DNA of 61,398 bases from a virus. Made by a program: the position numbers and the translations under genes. The notes under the pieces were generated by a model. That model saw nothing but the letters and a program-made list of their open reading frames with translations, made no database searches and was not told the DNA's origin. Shown here one piece after another: positions 38,873 to 45,926 of this stretch; position 1 is the first letter of the stretch, and each line of letters opens with the position of its first letter. The DNA is taken from IMG/VR virus record IMGVR_UViG_3300046522_000215, positions 1 to 61,398 of that record; one strand, given 5' to 3'.

Positions 38873-39946
38873 ATGTCTACCAACCACACTACCCCCGCCA
38901 ATGGTGGGCAAATTCTGACCACCGGCCAAGTTGAAGAAATCATGGCTAATTGGTCGCGCACTTCCAACAGTCGCTTTGAGCTATGCCGCGCAATCGAAGC
39001 CGCAACCCTTCGCGCTTCTCTTGCCGCCCCTGCTATCCCGACAGTGGATCGCGATGCGGTGCTGGAAGAGGCGGTAGCGGTCTGCGAATTGGAATACAGA
39101 GGAAATCCGAACGGCTTGCATCTAATTTCACAAGGATTCGCCGCCAAAATACGCGCCCTCAAGTCTGCCGCCCCTGCCAGCGCACCGACCGCTCTAACAA
39201 CAGAGCAGGTTGCTTGCATGGGCTTCGACGCATTCCGAATCCTGCAAGGGATGATGCCACGCACATACTCCGCAAAGCAAATTGCGGATGCCCTCGCCCC
39301 TGTCAGCGTGCCGCAACCGGCCGCACCTGAAGATGCCGAGGTGAAGCGCTTGCGGGATGCGTTGAATGAGATTGCCGGCACGCGGCCTGTACCGACAGGC
39401 TTGCCGCCATATCAGGACGATAGGATCGGCCCGAGCCTGTGGACGACGCAACTGATCGCCCTTCGCGCATTGGGTCGGCACGACGGTGAAAGATTCATCG
39501 CTGCTGCGCCCGCAGTCGCGCAACCGGCTGCACAATCCGACGAGCCAACTGACCGTGAAGCGCTGATTGCCTGCCTGGAAGACGATGCAGCAAAGCTGTC
39601 CGACGCCAACCCTGACGACGAAATGGCACAGACGATGCGCGAGGCGGCAGCGATGCTGGAAGCTGATGTAGCGCAACCGGCTGCACAAGTGGCGGTGCAG
39701 GAGCCTGCGTACGGCGATGTGCTGCCGCAGGTCGGGTCGAAGGTGCTGATCCACTTGGCGCGCGAGGACAAATGGGCTGAGCACACCGTTACCGGCTATT
39801 ACGCATGGGGCGACCTCGGCGGCGATCCCGCCCTGCATCGTGTCTTCGTGCGCGTTGTTGACTCGGAAGGCTGCTCGAATGCGCGATTGCTGCGCGACGT
39901 TCGGCCTGTCGCCACCCCGGCAACCGTCAAAACAGCGGAGGAATAA
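38873..39946 (+). CDS. Modular accessory protein with Ala/Pro linkers
   Basis: The 357-residue protein starts with a helical module, then several copies of DREALIACLEDDAAKLSDANP-like and AAPAVAQPAAQ-like linkers. It ends with a beta-rich module (VGSKVLIHLAREDKWAEHTVTGYY) of the kind found in variable phage proteins. It belongs to the same island as the 37194 gene. The function is unknown. Confidence 0.55.
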   Translation: MSTNHTTPANGGQILTTGQVEEIMANWSRTSNSRFELCRAIEAATLRASLAAPAIPTVDRDAVLEEAVAVCELEYRGNPNGLHLISQGFAAKIRALKSAAPASAPTALTTEQVACMGFDAFRILQGMMPRTYSAKQIADALAPVSVPQPAAPEDAEVKRLRDALNEIAGTRPVPTGLPPYQDDRIGPSLWTTQLIALRALGRHDGERFIAAAPAVAQPAAQSDEPTDREALIACLEDDAAKLSDANPDDEMAQTMREAAAMLEADVAQPAAQVAVQEPAYGDVLPQVGSKVLIHLAREDKWAEHTVTGYYAWGDLGGDPALHRVFVRVVDSEGCSNARLLRDVRPVATPATVKTAEE

Positions 39947-40359
39947 TGTTCGGCAGCACATTCACAGGCGAAGAAGAATACCCCGAGTCACTTATCGAAT
40001 TTGAGGAACGCATGAACCTTGTCCCTGCACCTGGCGCTGATCTGGCGACCGAAGGCGCGCTGTTTGAAGCAGCGATGAACGCGGCCCGGTTCTTCCCTGC
40101 CGAATTGAACTTTGCACGGACGAAGTCGCCGAGTGGCCGCGATGAATATGCCAACAGCCACCTACAGTCTTGCTGGGTTGGCTGGCAAGCCCGCGCATCT
40201 CTCGCCGCTCGGCAAGCGCCTACCGCAATACCGAAACTAAACCTGTGCGAGCACATGTGGGAATTGCAGCCAGTGTCTGCCAGCGTTCGGATGACCGAAA
40301 AGTGCCGGTTCTGCCATGAAGTCCGCGAGATTGCGACGGCCCAGGGGAAAGCACAATGA
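39946..40359 (+). CDS. Hypothetical protein with C-terminal cysteine cluster
   Basis: GGAGG lies 4 bases before the ATG at 39946, inside the upstream 3' end. The 137-residue product ends with CEHMWELQP and EKCRFCHEV, a probable zinc-binding tail. The N-terminal half is variable and acidic. The function is unknown. Confidence 0.55.
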   Translation: MFGSTFTGEEEYPESLIEFEERMNLVPAPGADLATEGALFEAAMNAARFFPAELNFARTKSPSGRDEYANSHLQSCWVGWQARASLAARQAPTAIPKLNLCEHMWELQPVSASVRMTEKCRFCHEVREIATAQGKAQ

Positions 40360-40742
40360 GCGCCGACATCGCAAATTGCCCGTTCTGCGGGTCGAAGGCA
40401 AGCATGCAGACGCAGTACGGCGTCGATCATTGGGTGCAATGCGAAAGCGATACCTGCGCATCCACCAACGGCAAAACAACTACCAGCCGCCGCCAAGCAA
40501 TCGACTCGTGGAATCGTCGCGCCACCCCTTCACCAGACCCGACCCTGCCGCCGCAATTGCGGGCCGTGCATGCGTTTCTAGACGGTTCCGCACCGCTTGA
40601 TGGCGTGTGGTTCGGCGAGAAGCACCCGACCGAGCGCGGTCAATTTTGGTGGCGCAAGCATTTGCGGGATGCCGCCCCTACCGTAAAGGCCAGCCAATCC
40701 GATACCCGCCCCAGCGCGACAGCGCGAAATGAAAAGGACTGA
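40356..40742 (+). CDS. Lar-like restriction alleviation protein, extended
   Basis: The N-terminal 60 residues have the Lar pattern: CPFCGSKASMQTQ and AIDSWNRRA after a short spacer containing CESDTC. Lar proteins modulate host type I restriction and modification. The C-terminal 65 residues (PPQLRAVHAFLDG, FWWRKHLRDAA) are an addition of unknown role. A second Lar-like gene lies at 45927. Confidence 0.75.
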   Translation: MSADIANCPFCGSKASMQTQYGVDHWVQCESDTCASTNGKTTTSRRQAIDSWNRRATPSPDPTLPPQLRAVHAFLDGSAPLDGVWFGEKHPTERGQFWWRKHLRDAAPTVKASQSDTRPSATARNEKD

Positions 40743-40746
40743 GCCG

Positions 40747-41103
40747 ATGGCACTTCGATGGAAAAAGAACTCGCGCCCGACCGGGCTTGCTGCGATAGTT
40801 TGCCGAAATCAGGGCTCGACGCTGCGCGATGGTGAAACGCGATATGCAACCGTCGCTCCATTGCATCGCGACGAGCGGCAATGGTATTGGGTGGCCGGAT
40901 GGAGTACTGGCGTTGCGCACAAGAACACATGCGGCGATCCAGCGCCCGATGAGGCAAGCGCCAAGGCCGAAGCGATGGCCTACGTGAAGGCTGAACTGCA
41001 ACGAATTTCAAGGATAAATAATGCCCCTCACACCAGAACAGCAACAACTGCGCGATGCGGCGAAACAGGCGACGCCGGGGCCGTGGCACGCCGGGTCATT
41101 TGA
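40747..41103 (+). CDS. Hypothetical protein overlapping the next gene
   Basis: The start MALRWKKNSRPTGLAAIVC at 40747 gives 118 residues with WVAGWSTGVAHKNTCG and ASAKAEAMAYVKAEL, a module common in phage accessory proteins. The last 83 bases overlap the Ea22-like gene in another frame. The overlapping tail looks poor, so the natural end may be conserved only up to about residue 92. Confidence 0.6.
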   Translation: MALRWKKNSRPTGLAAIVCRNQGSTLRDGETRYATVAPLHRDERQWYWVAGWSTGVAHKNTCGDPAPDEASAKAEAMAYVKAELQRISRINNAPHTRTATTARCGETGDAGAVARRVI

Positions 41104-41731
41104 CCGCAACGGAGCCAAGCCCACAGTCTACGCTGCCGACACGGAGCTTCGATACGTGGCTCAATGCGTAGACTTTCTCAACGTGACGCCGACGCCGAAT
41201 GAGGCCAACGCCCGATTTATCGCTGCCGCCAACCCTGCTGCTATCCTCGCCCTGCTGGACCAGCTTGAAGCACAGGAAGCGCCGGCACCACGGCCGCACC
41301 AATGCCCGAAGCAAACGCCATACGGTGAAGCTACTTGTGGGGCTTGCCTGGAAGCGCAGGAAACGACCAACACCGATAAGCTCCTGAACATCATCGCCAG
41401 CGTCTACCAGATCGCAGGCGCGCACGATGCACCAGCGCATATCCTTGATGTGCTGGCCGATCCCGAAGCGGCAACGGTTGAGCAGGTTGAGGCGATGCTG
41501 CCGTATCGGGCGGGGCGGGTTGTGGCGGATGGCTGCGTTGTCGTGCCGGTTGAGCCGACGGAGGACATGGTCATTGCGGGCTTCGAGTCCGTGCCTGATC
41601 GCGTCTTCGACGGCGCATCCTATCCAGGGGAATACGATCAGATGAGCGGATGCCAACAGGCTGCATTCCGCGCGAGGCGGTGTTACGCCGCCATGCTCGC
41701 CGCATCGGCATTGCCAGGAGACCCACAATGA
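41021..41731 (+). CDS. Ea22/Ead-like accessory protein
   Basis: The 236-residue protein starts MPLTPEQQQLRDAAKQATPGPW, and NEANARFIAAANPAAILALLDQL follows, both hallmarks of the ead/Ea22-like family. A variable middle has cysteines (CPKQTPYGEATCGAC), and the C-terminus holds a small conserved module ending QAAFRARRCYAAM. The family belongs to variable early genes of lambdoid phages. The precise role is unknown. Confidence 0.8.
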   Translation: MPLTPEQQQLRDAAKQATPGPWHAGSFDRNGAKPTVYAADTELRYVAQCVDFLNVTPTPNEANARFIAAANPAAILALLDQLEAQEAPAPRPHQCPKQTPYGEATCGACLEAQETTNTDKLLNIIASVYQIAGAHDAPAHILDVLADPEAATVEQVEAMLPYRAGRVVADGCVVVPVEPTEDMVIAGFESVPDRVFDGASYPGEYDQMSGCQQAAFRARRCYAAMLAASALPGDPQ

Positions 41732-41913
41732 CCATCTTCCTAAACTGGATCCTGCCCGCCAAAGAATCGCGCGAGTCCCAAATCCGCGGCGAGATCGCCA
41801 CGCTCGACCGTGTTGCGAAATACGGCGGCAGTAGCGAGGATGGCGAGCGGCGCAAGGAGGCGCTGGCTAAGGAATTGGCGGCGGTGCGGGATAAATCGGG
41901 GAGTGGCAAATGA
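41728..41913 (+). CDS. Small hypothetical protein
   Basis: The start MTIFLNWILPAKESRESQIR overlaps the upstream stop by 4 bases. The 61-residue product is mostly helical (RGEIATLDRVAKYGG, RRKEALAKELAAVR). The function is unknown. Confidence 0.55.
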   Translation: MTIFLNWILPAKESRESQIRGEIATLDRVAKYGGSSEDGERRKEALAKELAAVRDKSGSGK

Positions 41914-42014
41914 GCGCAGCGGAAATGCAAGCTTTAGGCGAGCACGTCATTATGCCGATTTGCTTCTTTGGCTTTTTGGCTTGGCTAGTCTGGACCGCCG
42001 GGAGGGACGAATGA
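41910..42014 (+). CDS. Tiny membrane protein
   Basis: ATG at 41910 overlaps the upstream stop. The 34-residue product has one hydrophobic segment (IMPICFFGFLAWLVW). The function is unknown. Confidence 0.5.
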   Translation: MSAAEMQALGEHVIMPICFFGFLAWLVWTAGRDE

Positions 42015-42196
42015 GCGGCAAAGGATCGGTACGCAGGCCCGGCGTGATGCCGGCGGGCGCATGGGAGCGGATATTCAAGCCCGAGCCACCGGAGCCAAGC
42101 CAGTGCGGGGACTGCGGCGGGACGCGCAGGGTGAATGGGCAGCCGTGCGGGGCTTGTGCGCCAACGGATGATGGGCCGGATGAAAGGAAGGAATGA
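42011..42196 (+). CDS. Small protein with DnaJ-like cysteine motif
   Basis: The start MSGKGSVRRPGVMPAG overlaps the upstream stop and gives 61 residues. The CGDCGGTRRVNGQPCGAC stretch has the CxxCGGxG spacing of DnaJ-type zinc fingers. It is small and may be a nucleic-acid or protein-binding accessory factor. Confidence 0.6.
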   Translation: MSGKGSVRRPGVMPAGAWERIFKPEPPEPSQCGDCGGTRRVNGQPCGACAPTDDGPDERKE

Positions 42197-42197
42197 G

Positions 42198-42542
42198 ATG
42201 GACAGGGAATTTCTTGCTAAGCCAGCGGCGCTTTACCGCCACTTCAATATCGATGGCGAACTGCTATATGTTGGAATATCGGTAAGCTCACTCGTCAGGC
42301 TTACCAAGCATCGCAATGAGTCTTCTTGGTTCGGCGAAATTGCCGTTGTTAAGATAGAGCACTTCCCTAGTCGCCCAGCAGCGCTTAGGGCGGAGGCGAA
42401 GGCTATCAGGGAGGAGCGGCCAAAGCATAACCTCAGCAAAACAGGCATCAACAAGAAGAGGCTGAAAAACTGGCCGTTCGGAGATAGTTGGGTCAAGGGT
42501 TCGATATGGTGCAACCCACTTGGTAAATGGATAGAGCCATGA
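42198..42542 (+). CDS. GIY-YIG endonuclease
   Basis: The start MDREFLAKPAALYRHFNIDG at 42198 has AAGGA 5 bases upstream. The catalytic pattern YRHFNIDGELLYVGIS (the GIY-YIG-like strand pair) and KHNESSWFGEI-like and RAEAKAIREERPKHN segments are typical of phage GIY-YIG nucleases. The product is 114 residues. It may be a homing endonuclease or accessory nuclease of the integrase module. Confidence 0.82.
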   Translation: MDREFLAKPAALYRHFNIDGELLYVGISVSSLVRLTKHRNESSWFGEIAVVKIEHFPSRPAALRAEAKAIREERPKHNLSKTGINKKRLKNWPFGDSWVKGSIWCNPLGKWIEP

Positions 42543-42811
42543 AAGAACTAAACCGGCAGGAAATTTGCGCCGCATTGGGCGTCAGCGAGTCGACAATCAG
42601 GCGCCTGGAACAGAATGGGCTACCATATACGCCGGTCGGAGTGCGCTCCAAGCGGTACGACCTTGCAGAGTGCAAAAAGTGGCTTAAGGAGAATCAGCAG
42701 TGTCAACATGGGTCGACAACAAGGGCCGCAGGCACGTCGGAATTATGGTCGGCGGGAAAAGAGTTCACAGAGTCTTGCCGGAAGGTGCATCTGCGGGTGA
42801 TGCCAAGCTAG
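42539..42811 (+). CDS. Excisionase-like AlpA-type HTH protein
   Basis: The start MKELNRQEICAALGVSE at 42539 overlaps the GIY-YIG stop. A more upstream ATG at 42527 is possible. The HTH (QEICAALGVSESTIRRLEQNGLP, then VRSKRYDLAECKKWL) is the AlpA/excisionase pattern. The remaining 3' part runs into the integrase gene. It probably directs excision with the integrase. Confidence 0.75.
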   Translation: MKELNRQEICAALGVSESTIRRLEQNGLPYTPVGVRSKRYDLAECKKWLKENQQCQHGSTTRAAGTSELWSAGKEFTESCRKVHLRVMPS

Positions 42812-43725
42812 TCGAGGCAGAACTGCGCGCAGCGGTGGCGCGCGCACCTAAGCGCGTCCAGATCCCCGGCGATCCGTCGATGGCGGCAGTCATGGCGCTA
42901 TACGTCGATCACGCCAAGACCTTGCGGAGCGTCGACACTTCGATCCACCATGCAAAGCGGCTTGGACCGTGGGCAGAGAAGTACAAGGCAAGTCAGGCGC
43001 AGGAGTTTGCCGACCATTTCATTCGTGACACGCGGGACGCTTACGCACATGCGACGATCAATCGCTCGCTGGCCTGCGCCAAGAAGGGGCTATCGATCGC
43101 TTGGCGACAGCGGTTGATAGGCGAGAACTATGGTCTTCGCATCCAGAGCATGGCAGTCAACAACAAGCGCGAAGTATTCTTGACCGTGGCGGAAGTGCGC
43201 GAGATAGCGCAGCACTGCTCAGAGCAGGCGCAGGCGGCGATTTGGGCGGCGCTGCTGACGGGCGCGCGCCGCGGCGAAATATTCCAAATCCGTTCCGAGC
43301 ACATAGGCGCTGACACGATCATACTGCCGGCGAGCCACACGAAGACAAACAAGATGCGCGTGATCCCGATCATCCCTGCCCTGCGCCCTTGGCTGCACCA
43401 TTTCCCGCTGACACTTACCGTCGATGGTGTCAAGTCGTCCTGGCGGCGTGCGCGGGTTGCGGCCGGCATGCAGCACGTCAATTTCCACGACTTGCGGCAT
43501 TCGTGCGCCAGCATCATGTTGGGACTCGGGGTCGACCTGTACACGATCAGTAAGGTGCTTGGGCATAGCAACGTGGCAGTCACGCAACGCTACGCCCATC
43601 TGCAGGTTGATGCGCAGCGGGCCGCGCTCGGCAAGCTCTCCCAGCTAGTCCAGCCAGAGGAATTACACCAACAAATTACACCGGCAAAAAAAAGCCGACC
43701 TGCGAAGAAGTCGGCATCATCGTAA
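42700..43725 (+). CDS. int: Tyrosine recombinase (phage integrase)
   Basis: The start GTG at 42700 has AAGGAG 9 bases upstream and gives 341 residues. The catalytic residues are visible: Arg190 (TGARRGE), His263 and Arg266 (HDLRH), His289 (GHS) and Tyr298 (RYAH). A core-binding domain lies at about 60-155. attP lies just downstream, the usual place, and the gene is read toward it. The product integrates and, with the excisionase, excises the prophage. Confidence 0.95.
   Translation: MSTWVDNKGRRHVGIMVGGKRVHRVLPEGASAGDAKLVEAELRAAVARAPKRVQIPGDPSMAAVMALYVDHAKTLRSVDTSIHHAKRLGPWAEKYKASQAQEFADHFIRDTRDAYAHATINRSLACAKKGLSIAWRQRLIGENYGLRIQSMAVNNKREVFLTVAEVREIAQHCSEQAQAAIWAALLTGARRGEIFQIRSEHIGADTIILPASHTKTNKMRVIPIIPALRPWLHHFPLTLTVDGVKSSWRRARVAAGMQHVNFHDLRHSCASIMLGLGVDLYTISKVLGHSNVAVTQRYAHLQVDAQRAALGKLSQLVQPEELHQQITPAKKSRPAKKSASS
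43686..43715 (-). terminator. Minus-strand terminator over the end of int
   Basis: On the minus strand GCCGAC (43710-43715) and GTCGGC (43694-43699) pair, followed by eight T (43686-43693). It would stop leftward read-through from the late operon before it crosses the integrase gene. It lies inside the last codons of int. Confidence 0.75.
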
Positions 43726-43749
43726 CTCGTTGAATCCACTGGTTGTTTT

Positions 43750-43797
43750 TGGTGGGAAGTGCAAGTTTCGAACTTGCGACCCCTGCAGTGTGAATGC
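43750..43797 (-). other. attP: attP core: 3' end of a tRNA-Val(CAC)-like gene
   Basis: The minus strand matches the 3' half of a tRNA. It has an anticodon loop TTCACAC (anticodon CAC, Val), the 3' side of the anticodon stem, variable loop GGGTC, T arm GCAAG-TTCGAAA-CTTGC, and acceptor end ACTTCCC plus ACCA. The 5' half is absent, so it is not a working tRNA. Directly after int, such a fragment is typical of attP in phages that integrate into tRNA genes. Confidence 0.75.
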
Positions 43798-43970
43798 CAT
43801 TACAAGTCAAGTTCAACGGGGCGCTCATAGGAGGATTTATTTCCAGAGGCCCATAAAACGGCGCTGAATTGCACCGGATTGCACCAGAAATTACACCGGC
43901 CAGAATCCGGAGCCGCGCACGATTGACCCACCGCAGCCCGCCCGCCACCCGCCAGCGCTACCGTAGCGCC

Positions 43971-44144
43971 ATGTCATCCCGCCAAAACTCAGCCGCCGCC
44001 AAGATCGTTGACGAAGCACTCAAGCTGCCCCGTCGCGCCGCTGCCGACATGATGGCAGCGAATGGCGTCAATTTCAGGACTGTGGTGCGCGTGCTGGCTG
44101 AGCCTGGCAAGCGGCGTACTGTTCCTCTCCCCGTAAAAATCTGA
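43971..44144 (+). CDS. Small hypothetical protein beyond attP
   Basis: ATG at 43971 gives 57 residues (MSSRQNSAAAKIVDEALKLP...). No good ribosome binding site is seen, but composition is protein-like and there is no competing gene. The function is unknown. Confidence 0.4.
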   Translation: MSSRQNSAAAKIVDEALKLPRRAAADMMAANGVNFRTVVRVLAEPGKRRTVPLPVKI

Positions 44145-44177
44145 TTTGGCCGAATTGCAACGGCTCAAAAATAACGC

Positions 44178-44205
44178 TTGACTGTGCGCTCAATGAGCGT
44201 ACGAT
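44178..44205 (+). promoter_or_regulatory. Strong promoter with embedded palindrome
   Basis: TTGACT (44178-44183), a 16-bp spacer and TACGAT (44200-44205) form a good sigma70-type promoter. A perfect 13-bp palindrome, CGCTCAATGAGCG (44187-44199), fills the spacer and could be an operator. It drives a separate unit of four or five genes ending at 45867. Confidence 0.65.
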
Positions 44206-44242
44206 GAACACATCGGCAGCACAAACTACCACCGAGGCCATA

Positions 44243-44416
44243 ATGAAAATCGAACTGATCCAAGGAACCATGGAAGACTTCGGCGGCTACAGCGTCGATG
44301 GCAATCGTTTTGTCAGCGAAGAAGCCGAAGCAATGGTCGATGAGGCAAAAGAGGTCGCCTACTCTACCGGCCGCCAAGTTGAGGACGTGCTGGCAAAAAT
44401 GATCGAGGCGGCATGA
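44243..44416 (+). CDS. Small acidic protein ahead of the methyltransferase
   Basis: The start MKIELIQGTMEDFGGYSVDG at 44243 has GAGG 7 bases upstream. The earlier frame start at 44204 lies in the -10 box of the promoter. The 57-residue product is acidic. It overlaps the next start by 4 bases. The function is unknown. Confidence 0.55.
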   Translation: MKIELIQGTMEDFGGYSVDGNRFVSEEAEAMVDEAKEVAYSTGRQVEDVLAKMIEAA

Positions 44417-45117
44417 ATGAGCTGGCACTTTTCGCGGGCGCTGGAGGCGGAATTCTCGGCGGCAAATTACTCGGCTGGAAAACTGTCTGCGCCGTGGAGT
44501 CCGATTCCTTCTGCGCGCGACGACTTATGCAGCGGCAGAATGAAGGGCACCTTCCACCATTCCCCGTTTGGAGTGATGTTCGCACCTTCGACGGATCGCC
44601 ATGGCAAGGAATTGTTGACGTGGTTTCTGGCGGCTTTCCGTGCCAGGACATCAGCGCCGCAGGGAAAGGGGGGGGGCTCGACGGCGAGCGAAGCGGACTG
44701 TGGGGTGAGATGCGGCGGATTGTTGGCGAAGTACGACCGCGATTCGTCTTCGTGGAAAACAGCCCAATACTCACTTCTAGAGGACTCGGACGAGTTCTCG
44801 GAGACCTGGCCGAGATGGGGTTTGATGCGCGATGGGGAGTGCTTGGAGCGCACCACGCCGGAGCTGCCCACGATAGAGAACGCATCTGGATTGCTGCCAA
44901 CGCCCACGGCATCGAATACAAAGGCGCACCACATGCGGGGAGCCGACAAGGGCAAACCGAGGGAGGCGCGCTCCTACGGAGACCATGGCCCGCTGAACCC
45001 GAGATTCCTAGAGTGGCATATGGGGTGGCCGGTGGGGTGGAGCAAATCAGAGCCATTGGCAACGGACAAGTTCCGCGAGTGGCAGCAGCAGCATGGGAAA
45101 TTTTGAATGCAACGTGA
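44413..45117 (+). CDS. C5-cytosine DNA methyltransferase, compact
   Basis: The 234-residue protein has all main C5 motifs: FAGAGGG (7-13), GGFPCQDIS (catalytic Cys77), ENS at 115-117 in place of ENV, RERIWIA (155-161) and GNGQVP (216-221). The recognition region between the last two motifs is only about 50 residues. The whole gene overlaps a second open frame (44417-45106) in the +1 register. It is an orphan enzyme with no cognate nuclease. Confidence 0.88.
   Translation: MNELALFAGAGGGILGGKLLGWKTVCAVESDSFCARRLMQRQNEGHLPPFPVWSDVRTFDGSPWQGIVDVVSGGFPCQDISAAGKGGGLDGERSGLWGEMRRIVGEVRPRFVFVENSPILTSRGLGRVLGDLAEMGFDARWGVLGAHHAGAAHDRERIWIAANAHGIEYKGAPHAGSRQGQTEGGALLRRPWPAEPEIPRVAYGVAGGVEQIRAIGNGQVPRVAAAAWEILNAT
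44417..45106 (+). CDS. Overlapping open frame, conserved phage pattern
   Basis: This 229-codon frame lies almost wholly inside the C5 methyltransferase gene, shifted +1, with its ATG 4 bases after the other ATG. It has the patterns MSWHFSRALEAEF, SSSWKTAQYSLLEDSDEFSE, TWPRWGLMRDGECLERT, LLPTPTAS and NPRFLEWHMGWPVGW. From memory, these recur in phage proteins found beside cytosine methyltransferases. It may be a real second product or a conserved shadow. Confidence 0.55.
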   Translation: MSWHFSRALEAEFSAANYSAGKLSAPWSPIPSARDDLCSGRMKGTFHHSPFGVMFAPSTDRHGKELLTWFLAAFRARTSAPQGKGGGSTASEADCGVRCGGLLAKYDRDSSSWKTAQYSLLEDSDEFSETWPRWGLMRDGECLERTTPELPTIENASGLLPTPTASNTKAHHMRGADKGKPREARSYGDHGPLNPRFLEWHMGWPVGWSKSEPLATDKFREWQQQHGKF

Positions 45118-45337
45118 ACGAACAGGCAGGCCGACTCCGCCAACGCCAGAAGAAATCCGCGCTGCCCGCGCCGCTGCCGGCCTGACGCAGACCGCCGCCG
45201 CCGCCCTGATCGGCAAGCCCCTGCGCACATGGCAGGGCTGGGAGACTGCCGAGGGTATCGCGGCGCATCGCAAGATGGACGCGGCGCTTTGGGAATTGTG
45301 GAAGTTGAAGCTGGCCGAAGTCAGCAAGGGGAAATGA
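45107..45337 (+). CDS. Small HTH protein of the methyltransferase unit
   Basis: The start overlaps the methyltransferase stop by 11 bases. The 76-residue protein has a HTH (PEEIRAARAAAGLTQTAAAALIGK, then RTWQGWETAEG) of the XRE type found in small phage and restriction-control regulators. It may bind the 44187-44199 palindrome, like a C protein. That role is inference. Confidence 0.7.
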   Translation: MQRERTGRPTPPTPEEIRAARAAAGLTQTAAAALIGKPLRTWQGWETAEGIAAHRKMDAALWELWKLKLAEVSKGK

Positions 45338-45867
45338 TGAAAGATTTACCGAGATTCCCGGCCAGAAAGTTCTACGGAGAGTTGATGCAAACTTCGCTCG
45401 GCGGGATGATGTCGATGCGAGATACTCAAAATCGCATTCTGACGGACCACGGATACAAGGGTCGTAGCGTGCTCGGCTACAAGCTGCCGGTGTGGCAGCG
45501 CCCTGAGGTTTGGACGGATGACCAGTGCACTAAATTCCTGACGAGCATCTATATGGGCGTCGGCCTTGGCACGTTCATGGTCAACTTCTCGCGGTCGATG
45601 GCCGATGACGATACGCACATGCTTTTGCTGGACGGTCAGCAACGGCTGCGGTCGATTGAGCGATATTGGGATGATGAGTTGACTGTGACGGGCGATGATG
45701 GCAACGCCTATTTCTGGAGCGAGTTGACCGAGCGCGAGAAAGCTAATTTTGAGCGAATCCCGTTTCCGTGGGTCTGTACAAATTACGGCACTGACGCCGA
45801 ATTGCGCGAGGCATACAACCGTCACAATTTCGGCGGCACGGAACATACGGCAGGTCAGCGCGCATGA
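45334..45867 (+). CDS. DUF262-domain protein, single-domain form
   Basis: The start MMKDLPRFPARKFYGELMQT overlaps the upstream stop (ATGA) and gives 177 residues. VWQRPEVWTDDQCTKFLTSIYMGVGLG and LLLDGQQRLRSIERYW are the DUF262 signature (DGQQR is the NTP-binding motif of GmrS-like N-terminal domains). The DUF1524 nuclease half of GmrSD is absent. The form may be an antidefence factor or a nucleotide-binding regulator. Confidence 0.78.
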   Translation: MMKDLPRFPARKFYGELMQTSLGGMMSMRDTQNRILTDHGYKGRSVLGYKLPVWQRPEVWTDDQCTKFLTSIYMGVGLGTFMVNFSRSMADDDTHMLLLDGQQRLRSIERYWDDELTVTGDDGNAYFWSELTEREKANFERIPFPWVCTNYGTDAELREAYNRHNFGGTEHTAGQRA

Positions 45868-45926
45868 CCGCAAGGCCGTGTCTTTGACTAGCCCGCCGGA
45901 GTCCGCCCGTCAACTTTGCCCGATTT
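45868..45926. other. Gap between convergent genes
   Basis: The rightward unit ends at 45867 and the leftward late block ends at 45927. No hairpin is obvious in the 59 bases. Leftward transcripts may run on to the terminator over int at 43686-43715. Confidence 0.4.

Noticed and set aside
43750-43797. Functional tRNA gene
   Set aside because: Only the 3' half (anticodon loop to CCA) is present. The D arm and 5' acceptor half are missing, so it fits an attachment core and not a tRNA.
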